Below, piece by piece: positions 50,345 to 62,300 of a stretch of 64,000 bases of DNA (positions are counted from its first letter, which is position 1; every line of letters starts with the position of its first letter). The stretch spans positions 186,001 to 250,000 of the forward strand of contig JAWZYV010013027.1 of the NCBI GenBank assembly GCA_038373885.1. Direction: 5' to 3'. The notes under the pieces are model-generated. The model saw only the letters and a program-made list of their open reading frames with translations. It was not told the DNA's origin and did not search any database. Both the position numbers and the translations under genes were made by a program. Origin of the DNA: Cheiracanthium punctorium (Eukaryota; Arthropoda; Arachnida; Araneae; Cheiracanthiidae).

Positions 50345-53300
50345 CTGCTTATGCATTCCTGATTTTTATAAGTCAAATAACAGATATAAATAGATTTTGA
50401 GTGAAATAAAAGTAAACAAATTTGTTAAACCGCACAATAAGATTTTGAGTGTTTATTATTTCTTTAATATTTAACGGAACTTAAGAACGGATATCGTTGA
50501 GAAATTACTTAACCAAAAACTAGTTGTTTTTTCGTCGGTAAAAACATATTGTATTAAATTTCATAAATTACATTTACATAATAAATGATATCATTTTCAT
50601 GGTAAAATATATATATAAAATAGAACAGACCAAAACAATTTAGATATTTTTAGATGTTCTAAGAGATGTAAAAAAAAAAAAAAGAGAGAGAGAGAGAGAG
50701 AGAGTAAGAACGGAAACTTTGGCCGCAGCGAGGCCAGAACCCTGGAACTACTGTTTGTCAATCGCTCGCTTTACCGCAGCGCCATAATTTCATTGGCACG
50801 TTTGCTGTAAATTTAAAACATTTTCTTTCTCTCCTGTTTGCCGTTTACTTACTTTGATGGCAATGTATTGGAAAATCCTTGACACACAAGTTTTCTAAAC
50901 CGTTTACTTTCTCCACACACATAAATTTTACAAATCTATCAACAAATTCTAAAATTTCCATATCTTCTGTCTTCAACAGCGCTGTAGTCCGCCATGTTTG
51001 TTAACAGACTAGAGCCTCACAGCGCATGCGTCGAATGTAACAGGCCGGTAACCACCCGAATTCGGCTGGTTACATTCGTCTGTTAAAAACGAGATGTAAC
51101 CAGCCGATTTGGCCTTGTGAATACCATTTTTTTTTAACCATCCGATTCTATGGTAATCCGGCTGTTACCAGCTGGTAGAAAGTTTCGTGAATACGGGTGT
51201 AAATGTATCATTCAGTTTAGTAAATATGCCGTTTATTTTTGAATTCATTATATGAAAATACTGATAAATACTGTAAGGTCTGATTTAGAACTCAAATAAT
51301 AGTAGAAATTTAATTTAATCTAATTTTTCCACAAATTACAAATAACGAAAATAAGTATTTTTAGTAATCAATTCACCTGGTGTTGGTGTAAAGTCGTCTT
51401 CAGGAGGTTCAGTTTCAGTTTTATCTAGAGAATAAAATTAAGAAAAGCAGATCAAAATATCATATAAAGCTGAAAAAATTAACGAACGACCTTGAAGAGA
51501 ATTTGCGTTTTTATTTAGGAGGAATTGGTTAAGCTGTGCTTTCATTCAATATACACCTACATATTGTTTGAGATACTCGTACTTAGTCACTTGGAGAACA
51601 CCATATGATTACATATTTCACAGGTACGTTTCTCGTAGCAGTTTTTATTAGGTCTATAATGCTTGATATCATAATGCAAGCTTTAGAGCAGGAATTCTTA
51701 AACCTGTTTTTTTCCGACGAACACCCTCTCGAGGAATATAATTTTTCTGGACACAATCCAACCGTAAGCATTTACAAACATGAACATTTCTTGTAATAGA
51801 AAAAAAATAGAAATATAAAATGAATAAAAAAAACAATAAAGTAATTAAAAAACTTTGTAAAAAACACACTTTAATTACTTTATCGTTAACACCAGTATTT
51901 TGAGTGTTTTTTTAAAAAAAAACAATATTTTAAATAACGAATCATAATAGATCAAACTGATTGAAACATTTCTTGTTAGAAAACAGAATCGTAATCCTCC
52001 GAACTATGCTGGAAAGTTTTATTTTGAGGCCTGATGGTACATTAATTTCGTTTCTATACTTTGATTTCATGTATAACATAAAAATGCTGTATAGATTGGA
52101 ATGAAATATTTGAATGCTTTATTTATTTTAGCGGCTTTCATATACGTATAGTTAATAATTATTTCTCCTTAAGATTGCTTGAAAAGACTACTTTAATATC
52201 TTGCTAAAAATTACGGAACAACTAAGATATCTTTCCACCAATGGCGACTTTTCATTATTGGGCAATTTACACATGCTCACAATCGATAATCATTGCTCAC
52301 ATAAGGTTGCCATGAAAACAGTTATCCATTTACTCAAATATATAATCCTTTCCAGATTGGCGTATTTATCAAAACGAAATATTTCATCTCGTCGTGCTGG
52401 CGAATATCCAAGATGTACTAGTTATAATAGCATAGTTAAGGCCGAAGATTATTTCTATCAGGTTAGGTGTGGCAAATACCCAAGCTTAATCTAACCGTCA
52501 TTATCATAATCTGTATTTCAATTATTTTTCATTCTCAAGATACTGGATGCTAACATTTTGGAACACACGCGGGTCAGATTCACCCTGCTTGCAGAGGTAG
52601 CCTTTTACCACATCGTACCTGAAGGCAAAATAACGCTGTTTAAATCAGTTACAATTAGTTATTCTATATTGGTAAAACGGATAATCGGAAATTTTAAACT
52701 ACTCTTATCTAAGAGAGCTTATTATTTGAAAATTGGGAACTTTGTGTAACACATTTTGATTTATTTATTTCACATACTTTTTAGTTTGATGCAATTGTGC
52801 TTCATATCAATTTAAAGCGTCAATTTAAAGCGATTCTGCATACTTTTTTGCTTTTTAGCAAGGGCATGTATGATTTTATGTTGGCGAAGATTGCCAAACT
52901 TGATTCAAGCATGATGCTCAAATTTTTATTTCGTATTATTATCTTTTAAAATAATTCGAATTTCGAAATTTAAGTCAGTGGATCGGCTTCCCTGGAGTTT
53001 TTCGAATCTGTGGACACTTTTGTCGAAACTCAAATCCCCACTATTTCAGGGGAGAGTTGGGTATGGCAAGCTTTTTGACAGCGGCGGCAGAGACTGTAAC
53101 TTTATTTTTAGAACAGAGAGATTTATTTAAAAAATCACACACGTATCTCAATTAATATATGCTACATTTGTTTAGGGAATAACAGAGTTATAATAGATTT
53201 TTGAAGTAGAAAAATCTGTTCCACCCTCAACACTCGCATGTACAACAAAACCAACAATACAATTCACTCAGCTCCCAATTCGCGCCATCCACTAAGAAGG

Positions 53301-56300
53301 AAGGGTGAGAGGATAGGAATAACAGATAATTAGCTGTAGGATAGGGTTCTTGCCATTTATAAATTTGTTAAAAAAAATTTCTTTTTGAGCAGAATTGCGG
53401 TGGAAGATTATTGCTTTTAAAGTATGTTTTAAAACTTAAAAATAGCAGAAATTTCAAAAATCTCACTTTTACAAAAAATAGAGCATCTAAACTTTTTTTG
53501 CTATGACACTTTACCTGGTTTTTTGGTACCTTCCTCTGGATCCGGACATTCTCCTAGAGAATAAAGGAATGAATTGTAGTTTGGAATATGATATACGATA
53601 ATAACAACTACAAAGACCAATTAACAAATATTAAAAACATATAACGTATCGTTTAAATTCGCTAACAGGTAAACGACAGAAAATTTTATTAATGAAGCTC
53701 AAAATTAGTATGCTTGCTAATAAGGAATTCTTATAGAGAATTTACACAGTCAGTAATTTATTTCGAAACGCTAAGCTTTCTCACATAGTATAGTTTATAA
53801 CAGAAACTTACAAATCCTTGTTATACGAAGACATTTAATATTTTTAGCTAAGTATTGATGGAACCTACTCATTAGAGGATATGATACACCGATTTGCTTT
53901 TAAAAAAGGATTTTTTTGATTGAAAAGTATTTTTTTAGTGGTACATTTTAATGCGTTTTTCCCTTAAAATCTAATAAATTTATCATTGAGTTTAACAAAC
54001 AGAGTTGCCAACTGCTCCGAAATGTAATTAACCCGTTTTTTCAAACAGAAATGTTTGGCTTGAATTATCCCAAAATTTCGAGGTTAAACGTGTGGGCTGA
54101 TTACCATTTCGAAAAAATATTTAAGATTTGTCACTGTCTACTAAAAGTGGTTAATTATGTTCGGGAGCATAAGCAAATTTGAAAAACTGTGCGATTTATT
54201 TATGAATACATAAAATGAAAGTACTGATGAAGTAGCATGAAGTCTGATTTAGAACTCAAATAATAGGAGAAATTTAATTTAAATTTTAAAGTACTTTTTC
54301 ACAGATGATCGATACACTTTCCAAACAGTATTTAGAAAGGTGAAGTATATTTAGAATATAATCCCAGTGGTATAAAGGTTAGTGTACTCTGCTGCGGTGC
54401 CCGAGGTTCGATTCCCGGGCTGAACGAAGTTGACTCAGAATTTGATCCCTTGAGTGGGTCGATAAAATGAGTCCCAAGTTTGCTTGGTAGTCAAAAACTG
54501 GGAGCTTCGCGTCTGGCTGACCAGGTGGCCGAGACATATTCTTTCGCACTCCAGAACCCGTGGTCACGATGGCATGGTTGAGCAGCGTCGCTCTTCGATT
54601 TTTCCTGTCCGTTTTGTCCAAGGCCTCGGTGACATTCCTGATCTTCCCTGTTTATTTTTGAAACATTACTGCCAATAAAGTGTCCGTCGAATTCGACGGG
54701 TTACAGCTAGTAAATGTTAATTAATAAAGCATTAATATTACTATCCTGTATTTTTCATACAATTGTAAAAACTTCAGTAATATTATCCCAGTAATATTTC
54801 TGAAGTATTCAGTATTCAGTAATATTATCAGCACTGCACCCTGAGAGATTTTTTCTTCCGTGCTGTGTTAACCCGTATTTCAAAGAAAAGAAAAGGGACC
54901 TTGCCTCTTTTTCAAATATTTACTTAAGAAATCTTAACTGAAAAGAAGTATAGGTTAAAACGAATTCTTTTCGAGATTTAGACAAGCTATTCGTCCCGCG
55001 ACATCCACATGCACACAAAACCAACAGAAGGTTTAATTCATTTTCCAATTCCCAATTTACACAAGGTAAGAAGGTGATAGGATAGACAAGAACGTGCAAA
55101 TAATGAGTGGGGAAAGGAGGGTGATCTGTTAATAGTTTTTTAAGAAGCATATTTTTTCTGTAAAAAAGGATTTAAGTTTATTGTCTTTATATACGTTTCA
55201 GAGCTTAAAAATTGCAGAAATTTGAAAAATCACAGTTTTACATGCAAAAAAGCAACGAAGCTTTTTTTTTTTTACTATTTCACTTTACCTTGAGGTTCTT
55301 CAGTTGTCACATCTTCTGGTGACTTACAAGCTTCTAAAAAATAAATAAAGGAATATCAGTTTGGAATATTATATACAATAGTAACATTGAATCAAAGAAT
55401 GAATCATGAAGACATGTAAGGTTTCATTTAAATTTGGTAACCGGTAAATGACGAAAATTTTATTGATGGAAGATCAAAATTAGCAAATTTAGTACATAAG
55501 ACGTTTCAGCGAGAATTTACACAGTCAGTAATTTATTTGAAAACGTTAATCTGTCTGAAATATAACAGTTAAAAAAAACTGAAGAACAATTGTTTTATGA
55601 AGGCATTGAATATTTATATTCCATGTACTAATAGAATCTAAACATCAGAGGATATGATGCATCTGCTTGATTTTAAATGTATTCATTTTTTTAGCTAGAA
55701 TATTTATTTTCTATTGTGTGCGTTTTTTTTTTGTTTTCAATCTGTCTTTCCTTTAAAATGTATTAAATGTATCATTAATTTTAATGAATATGCTATTTCT
55801 TTGTGAATTCAGTATATGAAAATACGGATGAAATATTCTAAAGTCTGATTTATAGCTCAAATAATAGTAGAAATTTAATTTAAACTACTTTTTCCACAAA
55901 TTACAAATAGTGATAATAAGCATTTTTAGTAATCAGCTCACTTGGTGGTGTTGAATCTTCGGTTTCAGGAGTTTCAGGTTCAGTTTCAGCTAAAGAATAA
56001 AATAAATAAATAGCAGATCAAAATGACATATAAAACTGAAAAAATTAACGAACGACCTTGAAAAGAATTCGCGTTTTTATTTAGGAAGAGTTGGGTAAAC
56101 TGTGCTTTCATTGAATATATACCAACATATCGTTTGAGATAGTCGTATTTAGTCACTTGGAGAACACCAAGTGATTACATATATCGCAGGTACGTTTTTC
56201 TCAGCAGTTTTTTTTTTTTTTTTTTTTTTTTTAGGTCTATAATGCTTGACATCATAATGCAAGCTTTAGAGCAGGGTTTCTTAAACCTATCTTTTCCGAC

Positions 56301-59300
56301 GAACACCCTCTCGAGGAACATTATGCATTTACAAAAATTTTTATTAATCTTCTTATAAATAAAAATGAAATTCTGTTTGTTTGTTTGTTTGTTTGTTTGT
56401 GGATTTGATTCGTATACAAATTCGCAAAAATGGACCTATCGGCCTGAAATTTAGCACAGATATGTAAAATAATATAGAATAAATCATAGCCCACTTTAAA
56501 ACTTTGAAAGTCCACCCGTTCTCGGAATTTAAGAGATTTTTTATGCTCTTCACGCAAAAATCTTTCCGTAATTGTAACCCCTGTAGTGAAAAAAAGTGTG
56601 AAAGAAGGATCGTGGTTGCCATGTGTGGCGATTTTGCCGAATAAAATGTCGTTCGTATACAAATCCACAAAAATGAACCTATCGGCCTGAAATTTAGCAC
56701 AGATATGTAAAATAATATAGAATAAATCGTAGTCCACTTTAAAACTTTGAAAGTCCACCCGTTCCCGGAATTTAAGAGATTTTTTGTGCTCTTCACGCAA
56801 AAATCTTTCCGTAATTGTAACCCCTGTAATGAAAAAAGTGTGAAATAAGGATCGTGGTTGCCATGTGTGGCGATTTTGCCGAATAAAATGTTTTAAATTC
56901 TCAAAGTAAAAATAAAAGAATAATAATGATTCTTTTTTGTTAGTTTATATTCGTAAGGTTATTTTTTTTAAATTATAATATCGTGTGCATGGGAAATCAG
57001 AGCTGGAATGTAATGCTTTACACGCAAAACAATAAGAATTGAAGATTTCCGAGTCTAATGTGTAATTTTTTTTAATTTGGCGAAAAAATAAAATGGCTGA
57101 AATATGTATTTTGAGTAAGTGAGTTCTAGCGGTTTGCACAGTTTTCGGCTTGGCGCAATTTATTGAGATCTTAAGGAAATAGATTTTTGAAAACAAGTGC
57201 AAAGGTTTTATTAGAATACAGCGTTAAATTTTAATTATCCGTGAAGAAATAATGCAGTTATTAAGGGATTTCAAGCGATCTAACTTCAGAATTCTCGCAA
57301 TTGAGTACATTGATTTAAGTTGGGGGAATTCCGCCAAATTTCAGAAAATTGAAATCTTCTCATTTAGTACATCGGAATAACGATGAATAAAACACATTAT
57401 AGTTGATAATTAAAAAAAAATCGGCTGTATTAATTGATTACAATTTTCAAATAAATGCGTGCTAGTCTTTGGCGGTCGAACCATTTCCCATATTGATTGC
57501 TGCTAAGTCAATGCTTCGAATGATTCCCTGAAAAAACTCTTGCAAAATGGTGTATGTTGGCACTTTGGAGAGGCTTAGATTTGAAACTGGATTTTATTTG
57601 AGACTGGTATATATAATAACACTGGTTATAGATAAAAATGAATGTTGGTATGTGTTTATCAGGCAATTTGGTTCACCTAAGTCTTTTATGATGGAGAAGG
57701 TTTTTATGCTATCCGTTTTCCTTAACTTGCCACTTGGTGCCGCAGCACAACGTTGAATTCTATTCCGTTTAGCCGTTTGCTATGCGAATATCGTCCAACC
57801 GATTTCGATGAAATTTGGTACACGCGAATATTAGAACACGGAGAATATTTTTATGCTATCCGTTTTCCTTAACTTGCCACTTGGTGCCGCAGCACAACGT
57901 TGAATTCTATTCCGTTTAGCCGTTTGCTATGCGAATATCGTCCAACCGATTTCGATGAAATTTGGTACACGCGAATATTAGAACACGGAGAATATTTTTC
58001 ACTATCCATTTTGCTGTAACTTGCCTCTAAATGGCGCTGCAAAGCATCAACTTCTATACCGTTCGACCGATCGGCATAAAAATTTTTATACTTACACATT
58101 TGAGCACGAAGAATATATTCTAACTGCGTACCTTTTGATGTTACTCACCACTAGATGACACTGCAATGCATTATTATTTTAACTCGCCACTAGATGACGC
58201 TGCAGCAGGCCAAATTCTTGACCATTCAAACGGTCGCTATGAAAATCAGTATACATAGCTATTTGAACAATGAGAATATTTGGCGTTATCCATTTTGCTA
58301 TAACTCGCCACTTGACAGCGCTATAGCAAATCATTACTTTATTGAACCACTAGATGGCCCTGCAGTGTATCACTTCTTGACTGTGCAAATAATCGCTATG
58401 AAAATAGGTATACATAGATATTTGAACACGGGGAAGAGTTTGGCGCTATCCATTTTCCTATAACTTGCCACTAGATGTCGCGTCAACACATGAACTTCAG
58501 GACTGTCCAGCCGATAGTCACGAAAATTCGTATACATCGATATCTGAATGCGAAAAATATTTTCGCCGTATCCGTTTTGCTAAAACTCGCCACTAGATTG
58601 CGCTACGCCGCATGGCCTTCTGCACCGTACAAACGATTGCCTTGCAATTCGGTATGCATGATTATTGGACACAATATAACGCGATATCCACTTTGCTATA
58701 TCTGTTTATTACAATGAATAGTAATCACCACAAATCGTAATAACAAAAAGTCCATTCATTCCCGTGCGAAGAACGGGTACTTCAGCTAGTAGAAAGAATA
58801 GAAATATAAAATGAATAAAAATAATTTCAAAAACAATATTTGAAAAAACGAATCATAATAGATTAAACTGATTGAAACATTCCTTGGTAGAAAACAGAAT
58901 CTTAATTTCGGGGACTATGTTGCAAAATTTTATTTTGAGGCCCGCCGGTACATTAATTTTGTTTGTGTACTTTGATTTCATGTATTACATAAAAATGCTG
59001 CATAGATTGGAATGAAATGTGTGAATGCTTTATTTGTAATATAGCTTGCTTTTCTTGTAAGTCTGTTAAATTTTCTTGGTCAGTTTTCTACCACTTTTTA
59101 TATTTTTTGGATCCCGGCAATAGCTAAATGGACCACCAAACACCCAACGGCCAGAGAGTAAGAACCTCTACATTAAATCATTAAAAATAGTTATTTTTCT
59201 ACAATTTCTTTCATAATCTGGCAGTAAAGTATCTACTAAAAGATAAGAAATTTTCCTTTTTTAAAAGTGACTATTTGACAGAAAAAGGGTTGAATGAAAT

Positions 59301-62300
59301 GTTTTAAAATTGGCGAGTTTTTATACAGAAAGTGTCGTTGTGTTCTGAGCAGAAAGTTCTTTTTTTTTAAATTTCCACTGACCCTTTTTAAAAGAAATGT
59401 CAACTCTGGTTTCGAGGGGAAAAAATGTTTATTACTTTTTATGAACATAAACTCCTTAACACTTTAACGCGCAGTGTTCCCGTTCTGGAAACACCAAACT
59501 CGGACGTTTTGACTGTTGCCAGTCACGAAGAATAGATTTGATTTCTATAAAAATAGTTGCGGTTTACATAGATTCACGAGAATCCATTACTTTTTAGCAC
59601 GCCATCTTCCGAACAAAAAATTGTCATGATTATTTTTAACAGCACTGACATCTGCTGGAAAATGGAAGAATACGAGAACAGCTGGATAGATTGCCCAATG
59701 ATGAAAATAGGGCAGCCGTTGCCATCGCTCGACTTAACTACCAGTAAGATGGCTGACGATCGAAACGTTCATCGCGTGCCACAGATCTAGAGACCCTTTT
59801 TTGACGCAGCTGGCTGTGCCCGCACAGCCAAATGGCTGATGAACGTTTGATGAACGGCTGATGAACGTTTCGATCGTCCGCCATCTTACTGGTAGTTAAG
59901 TCGAGCGATGGCAACGGCTGCCTTTTATTCAGCATAGGAAAAAGGTTGCACCTGAAAGGGTTAACGAACTAGGAACGTGACCGTATTATCGAATCGAACT
60001 CCACGAACTTTGTTACTGATCACAATAGCAACGCGCGTTGGGCACAACGTGAGTACCATTCAATGTTGTGTCACACGACGGCTTCAGGATGGTCTACCTG
60101 CACGCCGAAGAGGATGTTGTACGCAAAGGTGCACGCCAAATATTTACTTAAGAAATCTTAACTTAAATAAAGTGTAGGAAAAAAACAAAATTCTGTTCGA
60201 TATTTTTGACATCGAGTAAGATATTCTTCCCTCTACATCCACGTGTACAGAAACCCAACAGAATGTATTATTCATTTTCCAATTTGCAATTTCAACTAGG
60301 TAGGAAAGGGATAGGATAGGCAAGATCGTGCGAATAATGAGTGGGGAAAGGAAGCTTGTCATTTATAGTTCTTTTTTAGAAAAATATTTTTTCTATCAAA
60401 GCTTATTGTTTTTAAAATGTGTTTGAGCTCAAAAATTCTAGAAATTTAAAAAATCGCAATTTTGCAAACAAAAGAGCAAAACAAGCCTTTTGTTTTTCTA
60501 TGTCACCTTACCTGGTGGTTCTGTATCAGTTGTAACATCCTCTTGCGGCGGACATTCACCTAGAAAATAAATGCATGCTTGGAATATCATGTAAAACAAC
60601 AATCAAAAAATGAATCTTAAAAAACATGTCATGTTTCGTTTAATTTCAGTAACAGGTAAATGACGAAAAACTATTATTAACTAGAAGAGAAAGCCCGTTG
60701 TGGAGGGAATTAAAAATGGATCCAGAAAAGAAATTCTACAAAAACATTCAATAAATTAAATATTTGACCACTTAAATTAAACAACTTCACTACTCAGTTT
60801 TTATCATATACTGAAATCGGAATTGTATCTTCTTTTGAAAAAGGGCGAAAAGTTTTCGCATTAAATAGGTTTTGTTTGAATCTTAAAATTATATAATATT
60901 TTGCTTAATTTCAGTAACAGGTAAATGACGGAAACCATTATTAACTAGAAGAGAAAGCCCCTTGTAGAAGCAATTACAACAGGCACTAGACAAAAAATTG
61001 ACAAAAATTTGTGTCCACTCAATATATTTAATCCTCGTCCACTTCAAATCAATAACTCCATTCTCAAATTTTATTATGTACCAAAATCCAATTTCATGCT
61101 CTTCTGGAAAGAGCGGAAACTTGCATTTGAACGATTTCGTTTTGTGGAAAAGCCCCTCATATCAATCCTTCATACTAAGGAAATAATTTTATTTGCGAAA
61201 AAAGAAATGAGCTAATCTGGAAAAACAATTTTAAACGTGTTGGAATCGTAATTTTCCCTTCAAAGCCTGATAACAGTGGCTTCAGTATGTCGTCAATGTT
61301 AACTGAGACGGCTAATTTTGTCAACCAAATGATTAACATTTTCTACTCTCGGAAATAAAACAGAGCTGAAAATAACTAAAAATCGCTTAAAAATTGGGGT
61401 ACGGGTGGATTTTCCGATTTTTTACGTAACGCATAATTATGCAAATTTTCAAGAGAGATCGTACATGAACATACACGTTATTACTTTTTTGTGTTTATAT
61501 TTTTAATCTATTTGGAGTAATGGAGGTAAAAGTTTCATCTTGGAGGGGTTGAATCCGGATAGTACCGGAGTCAGTGAGTCAGGAATCAGCGTAACTATAC
61601 TAATAGAGTAACTATGGATCGAAGCGCAAAATTTGTATATTTTCTAATTAAAACTTTTTATCGGGAACTCACTTGTCAGTACTTTTATTTCATAGTCACT
61701 AAAATAAACATTTTTCAACTAACTTACAAATCACTGATTTACGAATGCACTTACTATTTATAATTTTCTAAATTTGTAATTTATTACAGAAACTACTGAT
61801 TAGAGTAATGATCCACTTTGCTGTAGCAAAATTCTTTTAATCAGAAGTACTGTTTGACTATCGATTAGATAGAAACATAAGCATCCGGTTTATACGTGGA
61901 AACGCGCACTCCCATTAGCTGTCAGGGACTCCAGTCAGATGTTCGCTTGCCCGAAATTGCTTGCTCGCGAATTATTTAGACGCAGTTTTCAAGAAATAAC
62001 GATATCCTTACTGGGATAATATTATTAATGAATCAGCTGTACACCGTTATTTTGCGTTCGTTTTGAAGAGGTCTTTCGCTTGTTTTTAGAAGCATGTTTT
62101 CCAATGCTGTATATGAACTCTTTCTTCAGGAACTGCTTATGATTTTCCTAAGGAATTTCCCTAATTTTAGCCTGTGAAGTTTTTTATTTTGTGTGTGAAA
62201 TGCAGCATCTGTACTAAACGGACTGTTATAAGTCAAGTTATTGGTTATTAATCTGTGTGTATTTTGCATATTAAATTGCACGACGAAGTTCTAGAAGCAA

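Larger units (their letters stand above)
42999..51483 (-). repeat. Tandem unit 3 (8.5 kb, ~4.7 kb without insertions), carries exons E3, K3, A3
   Basis: Same order as the other units. Enlarged by a hAT element (46067-46937) and a PIF/Harbinger-type element (48329-51199). It retains the ~490-bp segment (about 43640-44135) that units 1 and 2 lack. Confidence 0.85.
51484..56049 (-). repeat. Tandem unit 4 (~4.57 kb), carries exons E4, K4, A4
   Basis: Same order. It keeps the ~490-bp segment (52195-52690). Its E4 half is the most diverged, while K4/A4 and downstream (55,250-56,220) is closest to unit 1, so the unit is a mosaic. Confidence 0.8.
56050..60559 (-). repeat. Truncated fifth unit, rearranged
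   Basis: Starts like the others, is interrupted by Helitron C, and continues to ~59035, where similarity stops. Unit-like sequence resumes at ~60130 (AAATATTTACTTAAGAAATC) and runs to exon L. The E-exon part is missing. The gap carries unique sequence and a P2 MITE. Confidence 0.6.

Noticed and set aside
43641..52494. Similar plus-strand frames at 43641-43856 and 52201-52494, and at 43999-44190 and 52558-52749
   Set aside because: Both pairs lie in the ~490-bp segment shared by units 3 and 4. Similarity follows from duplication, and units 1 and 2 lack it without apparent harm.
56321..56800. 159- and 147-codon minus frames in Helitron C
   Set aside because: They exist because a 243-bp non-coding Helitron segment is duplicated and 243 is divisible by 3. 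No domain or splice context.
27829..61740. Recurrent GTAAGT word (minus strand) in the TTTGTAAGTTT block of many units
   Set aside because: It looks like a donor, but no shared acceptor or coding segment precedes it and several copies are mutated (GTCAGT). Likely just homologous intron.
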